Shown piece by piece: positions 25,030 to 33,247 of a stretch of DNA of 64,000 bases. The notes under the pieces were generated by a model, which saw only the letters and a list, made by a program, of their open reading frames with translations, had not been told where the DNA came from and did no database searches. The first letter of the stretch is position 1, and every line of letters starts with the position of its first letter. The position numbers and the translations under genes are program-made. The stretch is from Rhizocola hellebori (GTDB lineage Bacteria; Actinomycetota; Actinomycetes; Mycobacteriales; Micromonosporaceae), in contig NZ_BONY01000010.1 of NCBI RefSeq assembly GCF_016862955.1, positions 124,001-188,000 on the forward strand. Direction: 5' to 3'.

Positions 25030-25854
25030 TCACTCGGAGCTGAATCTCTGATCGATCCAGCTTGTGGCGTGATCGACGAGTGGTTTGGCTGCAAACATGT
25101 GGCAGTCGGCCCCGAAGATGGTGGCTTGCCGGCCGATGCCGTGGTCAAGGGCGGAACGGGCGATGGTATCGATGTAGCCTTCTGCGCCGACATGCGTCGC
25201 GTAGTCGTAGGCGCCGCGGGAGGTATCGATGGCAGTGAAGGGATGCCAGACCGTTTCGCCGTTACGGCGGACCGGCATCCGATAGGTGGCCCAGCGTTTG
25301 GGTTCGGCGTCGGCTATCCGTTCGGCGTGATGGATCAGTGTGAGTGAATCCAATGGCGCTGCGAGCATGAGGATGGTGGCGTTGGCCTGCACGAGCCGGG
25401 CCAAGGGGGAGCCGGAACCGTAGGGGTCGTCGTCGAGGTCGCTGCGGGTCAGCCAGTCGGCCTGGGGTCCGATGGCGACCAGATTCATTTCTGGGTGGGC
25501 GCTTCGGTGGGCTTGTGGCCAGGTGCGGATGCGTTCGGGGAGTCGGCCGTAGCCGCGGCGGGCTTCGGAGATGGCGGGGTCGAAGGCGGGCATGCCGTGG
25601 TGGTACGCGGCCTGCCTTTCCGGCGGCCAGGAGCCGAGATGGTAGGGGTTGTCCTCCCAGCCGGCGTATGCGGTGATGGTTCCGCCCGGTCCGACGGCTT
25701 TGAGCAGCGCGTGCACGACGCTTTCGGCGCCGCCGACGATCCAGGGGAATGCCGACAGCCGAGCATGAACCATGACGATCCCGCCAGCGGGCAGACCGGC
25801 GTCAGACAGCGCATCGCCAAGCTGGTCGGCGGTTATCCATTCGGTGTTGTTCAT
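25030..25854 (-). CDS. AAC(3)-like antibiotic N-acetyltransferase family protein
   Basis: 274 residues, the family length. Markers of the AAC(3) family are the N-terminal VMVHARLSAFPWIVGGAESVVHALLKAVGPGGTITAYA, the PERIRTWPQAHRSAHPEMNLVAIGPQA block (normally RS.HP..S..A.G..A) and PLARLVQANATILMLAAPLDSLTLIHHAE. The family transfers acetyl from acetyl-CoA to the 3-amino group of deoxystreptamine aminoglycosides; members in soil actinomycetes may have other substrates. The usual S before the active region is N here (EMNLVAIG). ATG 25854 overlaps the HAD gene stop by 4 nt, so the two are translationally coupled. Confidence 0.85.
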   Translation of the reverse strand: MNNTEWITADQLGDALSDAGLPAGGIVMVHARLSAFPWIVGGAESVVHALLKAVGPGGTITAYAGWEDNPYHLGSWPPERQAAYHHGMPAFDPAISEARRGYGRLPERIRTWPQAHRSAHPEMNLVAIGPQADWLTRSDLDDDPYGSGSPLARLVQANATILMLAAPLDSLTLIHHAERIADAEPKRWATYRMPVRRNGETVWHPFTAIDTSRGAYDYATHVGAEGYIDTIARSALDHGIGRQATIFGADCHMFAAKPLVDHATSWIDQRFSSE

Positions 25855-26552
25855 TTGTCGTTGCCGACCATCTGCAGAACCATTCCCAGGCCGTGAACCG
25901 GGCCATCGGTCCGAGGCAGGATCAACGTTCGAATCTGTAGCGAAACTCCGCCGACGTCGTCTCTGGGACTGTCGCCGACCATCAAGGTTTGGCTGCCCGC
26001 AACGGCAAGCAGCTCCAGCGCGCGGGCAAAGATCGCCGGGTCGGGCTTCACCAGACCCTCCTCGAAGGACAGCACCACGCCGTCGAGCAGGCCACTGACA
26101 CCGACCCGGTCGAGGAGCGGACGGATGTCCAGCCCAATGTTGGACAGCACTACGATTCTGACGCCGCGTGACTTGAGTTCTCGAAGGACAGGCAGGGCGT
26201 CGGCGAAAAGCACCCACAGATCGGGCATGACGTCGTACAGGGCGGCGATCAGATCGGGTTTGATGCCGGGATAAAGCGCGACCGTCCTGTGGAAGACGTC
26301 CCGGTGGCGCTCCTGGCTGAGATCGCGCTCGCTTCCGGGGGCGATCGTGTGGGCGTGCTCCCAGATCTGGTCAAGATGCTCACCCAGCCCAGTGATCTGC
26401 TCGGCGCTCAGATCCGGCGCCGCGTTTCCCTGCTCGGCCAGACGGCGAAAAGCGGCCTCAATCCAGCGACCGGGGTCGCGGCCCTCAACCAGGGTGGCAT
26501 GGAAGTCAAAGATGACCCCCTTGATCGGTTCGGGTGCCATGTCGATGAGCAT
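25851..26552 (-). CDS. HAD-superfamily hydrolase
   Basis: 233 residues. Motif I is IFDFHATLVEG, which has H in place of the usual second Gly/Asp position (DxDxT is normally expected, here DFHAT), motif II VVLSNIG, the lysine KPDPAIF and motif IV MVGDSPRDDVGG. The second motif I aspartate, which acts as acid/base in phosphatases, is replaced by His, so activity may be altered or of haloacid-dehalogenase type. Start either ATG 26552 (MLIDMAP) or 26540. The longer upstream frame to 26831 lies over the small membrane protein gene and is rejected. Coupled by a 4-nt overlap to the AAC(3)-like gene. Confidence 0.85.
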   Translation of the reverse strand: MLIDMAPEPIKGVIFDFHATLVEGRDPGRWIEAAFRRLAEQGNAAPDLSAEQITGLGEHLDQIWEHAHTIAPGSERDLSQERHRDVFHRTVALYPGIKPDLIAALYDVMPDLWVLFADALPVLRELKSRGVRIVVLSNIGLDIRPLLDRVGVSGLLDGVVLSFEEGLVKPDPAIFARALELLAVAGSQTLMVGDSPRDDVGGVSLQIRTLILPRTDGPVHGLGMVLQMVGNDK

Positions 26553-26593
26553 GCCGCAGCCTATCCGCCGCGCATCTTGGGCCTCGAGGTGCG

Positions 26594-26851
26594 TCAGTAG
26601 ACGATCTCCCCGTAGGTGATCCACGCCCAGAAGGCAATGGTCAACGACACGGCGACAAGAAAGAACCAAGTCAAGATCGCCCAGGTCGTGGGGAACCGTT
26701 GGGAGATCCTGAAGCGCCTCGGGTTCCAGGCGTTGATTGCCGAAAAGAACCGCCAGATAGGGGTACGCCGCCACGCCTGGCGGATCTTCCAGCTGAGGGT
26801 GGTGCGACCGGGCTGGGGGTTGCGCATCCACTCGGGAAGCTGCGATGTCAT
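26594..26851 (-). CDS. Small single-pass membrane protein
   Basis: 85 residues. A basic, tryptophan-rich cytoplasmic part (WKIRQAWRRTPIWRFFSAI) is followed by one membrane helix near the C-terminus (TWAILTWFFLVAVSLTIAFWAWI). Such short proteins recur in actinobacterial genomes as conserved hypotheticals. It sits 41 nt upstream of the HAD gene in the same direction. No function can be assigned. Confidence 0.7.
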   Translation of the reverse strand: MTSQLPEWMRNPQPGRTTLSWKIRQAWRRTPIWRFFSAINAWNPRRFRISQRFPTTWAILTWFFLVAVSLTIAFWAWITYGEIVY

Positions 26852-26899
26852 GGCCCCGATTATGGATGACGGACGCTATGCGCGTGGGTGCGTCAGAGT

Positions 26900-26938
26900 G
26901 AGGCGGCCAGCGCTCGGCCGCCGAGCGCTGACCGCCTC
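26900..26938. terminator. Strong hairpin downstream of the secreted hypothetical gene
   Basis: Two 19-nt arms (26900-26918 and 26920-26938) pair with one mismatch around a one-base centre. It lies between the stop of the minus-strand gene at 26974 and the start of the next minus-strand gene at 26851, so it separates the two transcription units. Confidence 0.8.
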
Positions 26939-26973
26939 GATTTCGGTAGTGCCTGACCTACCTCGGTTGACCA

Positions 26974-27504
26974 CTACGGGTAGGGGAGGTCGTCGGTGGC
27001 AATGCCCACGCAGACCGAGAAATCGGTAAGGGTGACCGTGACGCCGATCGTGGCGAGGATCGTCCCGGGGAGAACACCCGTGTTCACGACCCTGAAATTG
27101 TCGTAGACGAAACTGAACATGAAGCTGTTGTCGGTGAAGCTCCCTTGGAAGTTACTGTCGGCGTTGGAATAGAGGACGAAGATGTCCCGGTAGATCACTC
27201 TGCTGCCGATCGTGACACTGAAGCCGTAAGAGAGCCGCGCCTGAAGGAGGGTGGGGCCTTCCGGCGTGACGGTGATGTACAAGGTGCCGCAGGGCTCCGC
27301 GGCCGCGACGGCGGCGCCCTTGCTGGATTTCACCACCATCGGCACGGCGATCCGGGTGGGCTTGACCGAGGCGGCAGGTGCGGCTTGGGCGGGCGTCGCG
27401 ACCACCAGCAGGCCGGCCATGGTGGCCAGCGTCAGCAGGAGTGTCGCCGCGGCCCGGACGGCTCCGCCGGCATGCCGGGCGAATGGAGTCGATCTGGTGT
27501 TCAT
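26974..27504 (-). CDS. Secreted hypothetical protein
   Basis: 176 residues from ATG 27504, which has GGAAGGGAA on the minus strand; the frame further up to 27762 crosses a promoter region. A typical Sec signal peptide covers residues 12-42 (ending TPAQAAPAA). The mature part is rich in beta strands (CGTLYITVTPEGPTLLQARLSYGFSVTIGSRVIYRDIFVLYS) with two cysteines, C near residue 78 and C near 166, that could form one disulphide. I recognise no family. It is monocistronic, followed by a strong terminator. Confidence 0.75.
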   Translation of the reverse strand: MNTRSTPFARHAGGAVRAAATLLLTLATMAGLLVVATPAQAAPAASVKPTRIAVPMVVKSSKGAAVAAAEPCGTLYITVTPEGPTLLQARLSYGFSVTIGSRVIYRDIFVLYSNADSNFQGSFTDNSFMFSFVYDNFRVVNTGVLPGTILATIGVTVTLTDFSVCVGIATDDLPYP

Positions 27505-27609
27505 AAGTTCCCTTCCGATGAGTATTTCGGTGTCGACCACTCGTTGCAGTCGATGAAACTTATGTGTGGCAACGCTTGTCCCACATCCGTAGTTCTGCGC
27601 AATCCCGTT

Positions 27610-27626
27610 ACGGGTTAGAAACCCGT
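27610..27626. promoter_or_regulatory. Perfect 7-bp inverted repeat in a divergent gap
   Basis: ACGGGTT-aga-AACCCGT lies 35 bp upstream of the APH-like start and about 105 bp upstream of the secreted protein start. Its position suits an operator for the plus-strand gene. Confidence 0.4.
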
Positions 27627-27661
27627 GTCGCCGTAGGTCCCTGCCGAATAGGCTCGCGCTT

Positions 27662-28606
27662 ATGACCGGCGGCGACTGGAGGGATGGCGGGTTCAGGCAG
27701 CGTCGGCCCTCCGCGGAGACTCTCGCCTGGGTTGCGGCGTCAATGGGTGGGGGCAGTCGCATCGTTGGCTATCGCCGATTGACCGGTGGCGTCTGCTCCG
27801 CCGTGAATCGGCTGACTGTCGAGCGGCGTGGAATGCGAACGTTCGTCGTACTGCGGCAGTACCCAGGCGGGCTTGGCCTACGGCTCAGCTTGGAGAAGGA
27901 AATCGCCAACCTTGGTGTGGTGGCGGGAAGCGGGCTCCCGGTTCCGATCGTCCTGGCTACCGATGTTGCTGGTGCTTCGACGGGGGGCGCGCCATCGTTG
28001 CTGATGACACGATTGCAGGGGCATCTTGACCTCAATCCGGCGGAACCTCGGTCGTGGATGACGAGGATCGCGGAGATTGCTGTGTCGCTGCATTCCCTCG
28101 ATCTCCCCGCGAAGATGTTCAGACCTTGGGCGGATTCTTGGATCGCTCCTCGAGACGGGTTTCAGGTGCCGGCCGGCGCACAGAAGCCGGCTGTGTGGAA
28201 GGCGGCGTTTGGTGTCATGGCGGCGCCACCGCCAACGGACACCGCCGTCTTTCTGCACTGCGATCTCCTGCCTGTCAACATGCTGTGGTCGCGCGGGAGG
28301 ATTACTGGACTGACCGACTGGAACTCCATCCATCGGGGGTCGCGCGCGATTGACGTCGGGCACTGTCGGCGATACTTGGCGGCGCTCTACTCGCCCGAGT
28401 GGTCGGAGCAGCTTCGGTCGCTCTATGAGTCGATCGCCGGGGTGACTCTCGATCCGTGGTGGGACCTGTATGCCCTGCTGCACTATGACGATAGCGGGCC
28501 GAAGTGGATCCGTAGTCAGGTCGCCGGGCGCCGTCCCGTCGATATGCCCGGCATGACTTCCCGGGTCGAGGTCGCTATCGAGACAGCGCTACGGCGCCTC
28601 GGATAA
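27662..28606 (+). CDS. Aminoglycoside/choline phosphotransferase (APH) family protein
   Basis: 314 residues of the kinase-like APH fold: catalytic loop FLHCDLLPVNML (HxDxxxxN) and metal-binding LTDWNSI, followed by GSRAIDVGHCRRYLAAL. The N-terminal lobe (GGVCSAVNRLTVERRGMRTFVVLRQY) holds the nucleotide loop. APH-like proteins phosphorylate antibiotics, sugars, choline or other small molecules; substrate cannot be told from this. The AAC(3)-like gene 2 kb away is a separate unit. Start ATG 27662; no strong ribosome site is visible. Confidence 0.85.
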   Translation: MTGGDWRDGGFRQRRPSAETLAWVAASMGGGSRIVGYRRLTGGVCSAVNRLTVERRGMRTFVVLRQYPGGLGLRLSLEKEIANLGVVAGSGLPVPIVLATDVAGASTGGAPSLLMTRLQGHLDLNPAEPRSWMTRIAEIAVSLHSLDLPAKMFRPWADSWIAPRDGFQVPAGAQKPAVWKAAFGVMAAPPPTDTAVFLHCDLLPVNMLWSRGRITGLTDWNSIHRGSRAIDVGHCRRYLAALYSPEWSEQLRSLYESIAGVTLDPWWDLYALLHYDDSGPKWIRSQVAGRRPVDMPGMTSRVEVAIETALRRLG

Positions 28607-28646
28607 TTGCGAGTTCCCTGCTGGTCGCCCTTCCGGCCGCGTCGCC

Positions 28647-29516
28647 TCACCCTGCGGCACGCCAAGATCCTTCGGTGCAGGCCAGGATCGCCTGGCGAAG
28701 GTCGGATCGATCACCAAGGCGTTGTTCCAGCGCGCGAAGCGTGGGCAGCAGCCGTGGGTCGGCAAGGGCTGTGGCCGCATCCAGCCCATAGGCGATGGCG
28801 CCGTGCGGATCCGGGTCTTCCAGGTACTCGATCAACGGCGCGATCGCACGCTCATCGCCCAGCATGGCCAGGCCGACGAGCGCCTCGCCGGCCGCGCTGA
28901 CGTCCGGATCCCTTACCCGCAGCAGCATGGCTTCGCGGACCTGCGCGCTGTCCACCTCCAGCTCGCGCAGTCCGAACAGGGCAAAGTCGCGGACCTCGCC
29001 GTCTGTGTCGCCGGTCAGCTCGATCAGCGCATCGACCACCCGTGCCTCGTTGTCCGGGGTACGGCAGCTGCGCAGGGAACACGCGACGAACAACCGCATC
29101 GACGGCTCAACGTGGCCCCGCCAGGCCAGCAGGGGCTCGACGGCCCGCGGATCCATCCGGAAGCCGAACGCCCGCGCCACCTCGACCAGGACATCTGTGT
29201 TCGGCTCCGTCGCGGCAAGGGCGAGCAGCATCTGCATAGACTCCTCGACGAACGCCGGCCCGGCAGAGGCCACGTCGGCGAAATCGCGCAGTTCGCCAAG
29301 CACCGCAACGCCGAGCCGACGCTCGTCGACGTCGGCCGACCGACACAGCTCACACGCCCGGTCGAGCACCTCGCGGGTGGGCCGAGACTGCAGCGCGACC
29401 ACCGCGGCCGTCGCCGACCGCAGCTCCTCGTCCGAAAGATCAAGCTCGGTCAGCGCAACCCGGAACAACTCGTCGGTCCCGCGCGGATCCTCACCGGACT
29501 GCCGCCACGTCGCCAT
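28647..29516 (-). CDS. HEAT-repeat protein
   Basis: 289 residues made of about eight alpha-alpha repeats of 30 residues (DERRLGVAVLGELRDFA, EVRDFALFGLRELEVDS, AAGEALVGLAMLGDERAIAPLIEYL, AIAYGLDAATALADPRLLPTL). The alternating acidic/Leu pattern is that of HEAT / PBS-lyase repeats, which act as protein-binding scaffolds. No catalytic motif or membrane segment. The only neighbour in the same direction, a PhyH-type dioxygenase 156 nt upstream, has no evident link. Confidence 0.85.
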   Translation of the reverse strand: MATWRQSGEDPRGTDELFRVALTELDLSDEELRSATAAVVALQSRPTREVLDRACELCRSADVDERRLGVAVLGELRDFADVASAGPAFVEESMQMLLALAATEPNTDVLVEVARAFGFRMDPRAVEPLLAWRGHVEPSMRLFVACSLRSCRTPDNEARVVDALIELTGDTDGEVRDFALFGLRELEVDSAQVREAMLLRVRDPDVSAAGEALVGLAMLGDERAIAPLIEYLEDPDPHGAIAYGLDAATALADPRLLPTLRALEQRLGDRSDLRQAILACTEGSWRAAG

Positions 29517-29672
29517 GCCGCCACGCTACCTGTCCCACCAACCGCCGGTCCTTCAATTTTTGATCGCGCCGATGCAGGCTGCGGCCACCGCAACCGCGCC
29601 GTGGCCGGCCGCGTCAGACCACCGACCGCCGCGACCTCCAGCACCTGCGGCTCGAGTGTCCACAGTGGACTT
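29517..29672. promoter_or_regulatory. Intergenic region with a GTCCA-N3-TGGAC palindrome
   Basis: The 156-nt gap lies between two minus-strand genes. The perfect palindrome GTCCACAGTGGAC occupies 29658-29670, two bases after the PhyH stop codon. It is short for a terminator; no other hairpin is evident. Confidence 0.5.
29658..29670. repeat. Perfect GTCCA-N3-TGGAC palindrome
   Basis: GTCCACAGTGGAC directly downstream of the PhyH-type gene. Confidence 0.7.
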
Positions 29673-30419
29673 TCAGGCGGCCGCGGTCCGGACACCGTCG
29701 TACTCGTACCACGGGTCGGCGAAGATCTCCCGCCAATGCTCCCGGTTGCCCGGACGCGACAGTCGCATGTAGATGGTCTTTCGGATGATGTCGGAGGTGT
29801 TGCCGCCAATGTTGTGGGCCAGCAAGTAGTGCGCGAACACCACGTTTCCCGGGCAGGCGTGTACTTGAACCGGGTTGCTGCGGATCATTGCGGGCTGGGC
29901 CGTGCCGCTGGCGATCACGGCCTCGACCGCGGTGCCCGTGCCGTGGGTGCGTTCGTAGGCGGTGATCTCGCGGTGGCTTCCCGGCCACACGAACAGGTTG
30001 CCCATGTTGTCGCGGCTCTGATCGGACAGGATCACCCCGGCCAGAAGCGTGAACGAGAAAGGCCCACCATGCTCGGTTAGCGCATGGAAGCCGTCGAGGT
30101 GTCCTCCACCGGGCAGGTGCGGGTATGGCGGATAGGTCAGAGCCACCTGGACCTGTTGCGGTGCAAGAAGGTCTGCACCGGTCAGCTGACACGCCGCGTC
30201 CCATGCCGACGTCTCGGTCAGTGTCGCCAGCAGCGCCATGGCCTCCTGGTCCCAATGGAAATGGTGCCCGGTATGACCGGCTGGCGGCGGGCTCGACGCG
30301 ATGAGGCCGTCGACCACGGCCAGGGCTGCCTCGACCCGATCGGCGTCAATGAGCCCGGGGGCGACCAGAAAGCCGTCATCGGCGAAGCGGTGTACCTGAT
30401 CCTGAGTCAGCGGGCTCAT
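29673..30419 (-). CDS. Phytanoyl-CoA dioxygenase (PhyH) family protein
   Basis: 248 residues from ATG 30419 (MSPLTQDQVHRFADDGFLVAPGLI, the usual PhyH opening). The iron site is HLD in GGGHLDGFH and the distal His in VFAHYLLAHNIGGNTSD, with the 2-oxoglutarate arginine in IIRKTIYMRL. These Fe(II)/2-oxoglutarate enzymes hydroxylate small molecules, often in secondary metabolism. Substrate unknown; no biosynthetic partners are adjacent. An extra 8 residues from the in-frame start at 30443 are possible but less likely. Confidence 0.88.
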   Translation of the reverse strand: MSPLTQDQVHRFADDGFLVAPGLIDADRVEAALAVVDGLIASSPPPAGHTGHHFHWDQEAMALLATLTETSAWDAACQLTGADLLAPQQVQVALTYPPYPHLPGGGHLDGFHALTEHGGPFSFTLLAGVILSDQSRDNMGNLFVWPGSHREITAYERTHGTGTAVEAVIASGTAQPAMIRSNPVQVHACPGNVVFAHYLLAHNIGGNTSDIIRKTIYMRLSRPGNREHWREIFADPWYEYDGVRTAAA

Positions 30420-30532
30420 GGAGCAAGCATGCTGGGCCGACAACGTCGAGGCATCTGAATATCGTCGAACCCGGGAAACACAGCTCGGGGAGCCGGACGT
30501 CGTTCGTCCGGAATGGATGCGAGGCTACCTAC

Positions 30533-31648
30533 ATGGGCAGGAAAACCGAGGCTTCCGTCACGTGGTCACAGGCGCTGGCCTGGCGGTTGGAGCGGCAGTT
30601 GCTGGACCCAGTAGCGGCTAGGCCGGTCGCGGAGGTGGTAAGGCGGCTCGGCGTGGTGCTCTCGATGGACGAGTCGCTGGCTGAGCTGGCAGTCCGGACC
30701 CGTTGTTCGACGTCACGTCCGGGTGAGCTGGCGCAGGCGCTGGCTGACGGCGAGGTGATTAAGGCGTTCACGTTCCGTGGGTCCATGCACTATCTGTGTC
30801 CCGAGGAAGGCGGCATGTACCTGGCCATCCGATCGGCCGGCCGGCAGTGGGAGCTGAAGAGCTGGGTGGACTACTACCGGCTCACCGCCTCGGACTGGCT
30901 GGGCTTCCGGGCCGCGGTGCGCGCGGCCCTGAGCGACGGGCCGTTGACCGTCGCCGAGCTGGGGCAGGCGCTGTCGAGGAACCGCGCATATCGGCACCTG
31001 AAGCCGGTCTTCGACGAGGGCGCGGGAACGCTGATCAAGCCGCTGTCGTGGCAGGGAGACCTGAGCTTCGGCCCGCCGCGCGACGGAAAGCGCACCTTGC
31101 AGCGCCTGGACAGCAATCCGAGGTGGCGGGGCATCCCAGACCTCGAGGAAGCGGGACCGCGTGCCGTCTTGGCGTACTTCCGGACGTATGGGCCGGCAAC
31201 GATCGACAATCTTCACTACTGGCTCGGCGAAGGCCTGAGCGCGGGGCGTAAGCGGCTCGATTCCTGGTTCGCAGGGCTCGCCGACCGGCTAGTGGCGGTC
31301 GACGTCGAGGGGAGCGTGGGGTATGTCGCGCGCGAGGACATCGACGCCCTCGTTGGCACACGTCCGTCGGAGGCGGTGCGGTTCCTGCCCGGGCACGACC
31401 AGTGGGTGATGGGTCCTGGCACCAAAGACGTCCACGTCACTCCGCCGGCGCGGCGAGACCTCATGACACGCAAGGCCAACCCGGTGATCGCCGGCGGTGT
31501 CGTCCGCGGAACATGGGCCCGAGCGGACGACGAGATCACGGTCAGCTGGCTCGACGAGCGACGCCGGCCCCGTAAGGCGATCGAGCAGGAAACCCGCCGC
31601 CTGGCAGCCATCCTCGACCGGGACCTGCGCCTAACCTTGGCCTTGTAA
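30533..31648 (+). CDS. Winged-helix HTH_42 (AlkX/AlkZ-like) protein lacking the glutamine motif
   Basis: 371 residues with the HTH_42 layout: winged helices, ELAQALADGEVIKAFTFRGSMHYL, GGMYLAIRSAGRQWELKSWVDYY, GPATIDNLHYWLG, FLPGHDQWVMGPG and the end VIAGGVVRGTWARADDEITVSW. The family includes DNA glycosylases (AlkZ/AzpB, YcaQ/AlkX) that unhook alkylated bases using a QxQ or QxD motif after the first helices. At that place this protein reads RLGVVLSMDESLAELAV, with no glutamine. It may bind damaged DNA without cutting, or serve as a regulator. No alkylation cluster is near. The start at ATG 30533 has ACC-TACATGG before it without a strong site. Confidence 0.82.
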   Translation: MGRKTEASVTWSQALAWRLERQLLDPVAARPVAEVVRRLGVVLSMDESLAELAVRTRCSTSRPGELAQALADGEVIKAFTFRGSMHYLCPEEGGMYLAIRSAGRQWELKSWVDYYRLTASDWLGFRAAVRAALSDGPLTVAELGQALSRNRAYRHLKPVFDEGAGTLIKPLSWQGDLSFGPPRDGKRTLQRLDSNPRWRGIPDLEEAGPRAVLAYFRTYGPATIDNLHYWLGEGLSAGRKRLDSWFAGLADRLVAVDVEGSVGYVAREDIDALVGTRPSEAVRFLPGHDQWVMGPGTKDVHVTPPARRDLMTRKANPVIAGGVVRGTWARADDEITVSWLDERRRPRKAIEQETRRLAAILDRDLRLTLAL

Positions 31649-31675
31649 GCCGGAAAGCCGCTCCCAGCGGCCTCG

Positions 31676-32371
31676 TCACTCGTACCGGTATTTCAGCGAG
31701 TCCGCCTCCGACTGCTCGATGTCGGCGATCGTCAGCTCCGGCATCCGCAGCTGGGCCAGCATCACCTCGGCCGAGGTCGGCTGGGCGTCGGCGGGCAGCC
31801 ATTGCTCCGGCTTCCAGGCTCCGCTGCGCAGCAGTGCCTTGGGGCAGTGCGGGTAGACCTCATCGATCCCCAGTACCAGCGCGCTGGCCGGTGGCTTGCC
31901 CACGGCGGTCAGCTGCGAGAGCAGCTCTGGGCGAGTGGAGACGCAGGCCCGGCCGTTCATCCTGAGCGTCGTGGTGCGCCCCGGGATGACGAACAGCAGC
32001 CCGGCCCGTCCGGTGGCGATGACGTTTTGCAGGGTGTCCAGACGCTTGTTGCCGGTCGCGTCCGGTATCGCCACCGTCCATGGGTCCAAGACGCTGACGA
32101 ACCCGGCCGGGCCGCCGCGCGGGGTCACGTCGCAGTTGCCCTCGGCGTCCATGCTGGCGACAAAGACCAGCGACGAGCAGCCGATCAGCTGTCGGGTCTG
32201 TTCGGTGAGTTCGGTCATCTGCTTGCGTACGGCCGTTTCGCTGGGCAGTTCGTAGGTCCGGCGCAGCGTCTCCTGGTCGGGTACGGCGTCCAGGCGCAGC
32301 GAGTCGAAGGCACTGGCGGCACGGGCTGGCATCATGCCGCCAAGCCTAATGGCGCGGTACTGACTGTCCAT
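31676..32371 (-). CDS. FMN-binding pyridoxamine 5'-phosphate oxidase family protein
   Basis: 231 residues from ATG 32371, or 219 from the double ATG at 32335/32332. The split-barrel flavin fold is marked by SSLVFVASMDAEGNCDVTPRGGPAGFVSVLD, IPDATGNKRLDTLQNVIATGRAGLLFVIPGRTTTLRMNGRACVS, and HCPKALLRSGAWKPEQW. This pattern is the MSMEG_1061 subgroup of PPOX proteins, mycobacterial and actinobacterial F420/FMN reductase relatives with unknown substrates. The upper start codon lies inside the palindrome at 32366, so a regulator binding there would block initiation or transcription. Confidence 0.85.
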   Translation of the reverse strand: MDSQYRAIRLGGMMPARAASAFDSLRLDAVPDQETLRRTYELPSETAVRKQMTELTEQTRQLIGCSSLVFVASMDAEGNCDVTPRGGPAGFVSVLDPWTVAIPDATGNKRLDTLQNVIATGRAGLLFVIPGRTTTLRMNGRACVSTRPELLSQLTAVGKPPASALVLGIDEVYPHCPKALLRSGAWKPEQWLPADAQPTSAEVMLAQLRMPELTIADIEQSEADSLKYRYE

Positions 32372-32378
32372 ACTGGAC
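32366..32378. repeat. Perfect GTCCA-N3-TGGAC palindrome over a start codon
   Basis: GTCCATACTGGAC covers the first ATG (32369-32371) of the PPOX gene on the minus strand. Confidence 0.7.
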
Positions 32379-32488
32379 GGCAAGGGCTGAGGTGATCCGG
32401 GAATAACCGACACGACCTCCGGGCGACCGTCGCAGCGCGACAGTTGAGGCCTGGCCCGAGTATCGGATTTCGTTTCTGCGCCTACCAT

Positions 32489-33247
32489 ATGGGCATGAAC
32501 GAGGATGCTGCTGGCTCTTCGGAAACGTCGAGCCGAGCTCGGCTGTCGCGTTTGGAGCGATTGCTGGGCTTCGAGGTCGATCCATTGAACCTGCCCGCGT
32601 GGCTGCGGCGCACCCGGGGCGAGCATCGCCTACCGGTAGCGGTGGCCATCGCCGCGCTTATTGCGCTTCAGCTGGCAATGCCCACACATCTCGCGTTCCA
32701 GCCCAGGTACCTCTTGCCAGCCCTGGAAGCGGCGATTTTCGTCGTGCTCCTGATCGCCAACCCCGTGCGGATCACCCGCGAGTCCGCACACCTACGACCG
32801 CTTGGCCTGGCCCTGGTCGCGATCGCCAGCATAGCGACGCTCTGGTCGGGCTGGCGTCTGGCCAGCGGCCTGATCGATGGGGCGCTCGGCGACGAGCCGG
32901 TCGCGGTCTTGCTCAAGGCGGCGGCTGTCTGGTTCACCAACGTGATCGTGGCTGCGCTGTGGTACTGGGAATTCGACCGCGGCGGTCCGGCCGCCAGGGC
33001 AAGCGGACGCAACCCCTACCCAGATTTCCTTTTCCCACAAATGACCGCACCCGAACTGGCCAAGCCGGACTGGGAACCCACCTTCGTCGACTACCTGTAT
33101 CTCTCCTTCACCAATACCACCGCCTTCAGCCCGACAGACACGCTGCCGCTGTCGCGCTGGGCCAAGATGACGATGCTGCTGCAATCGGCCAGCTCTTTGG
33201 TCCTGGTAGCACTGGTCATCGCCCGCGCGGTCAACGCCCTACAGTAA
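32489..33247 (+). CDS. Polytopic membrane protein, ion-channel-like C-terminus
   Basis: 252 residues from ATG 32489 (or ATG 32495, MNEDAAGS). Four to five membrane helices are visible: LPVAVAIAALIALQLAM, LPALEAAIFVVLLI, LGLALVAIASIATLW, VWFTNVIVAALWYW and MLLQSASSLVLVALVI. The loop YLYLSFTNTTAFSPTDTLPLSRWAKM resembles the pore-plus-filter part of two-helix cation channels (normally T.GYGD), with SPTDTLPL in its place; this motif recurs in DUF1345-like actinobacterial membrane proteins. Transport function not proven. Confidence 0.7.
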   Translation: MGMNEDAAGSSETSSRARLSRLERLLGFEVDPLNLPAWLRRTRGEHRLPVAVAIAALIALQLAMPTHLAFQPRYLLPALEAAIFVVLLIANPVRITRESAHLRPLGLALVAIASIATLWSGWRLASGLIDGALGDEPVAVLLKAAAVWFTNVIVAALWYWEFDRGGPAARASGRNPYPDFLFPQMTAPELAKPDWEPTFVDYLYLSFTNTTAFSPTDTLPLSRWAKMTMLLQSASSLVLVALVIARAVNALQ

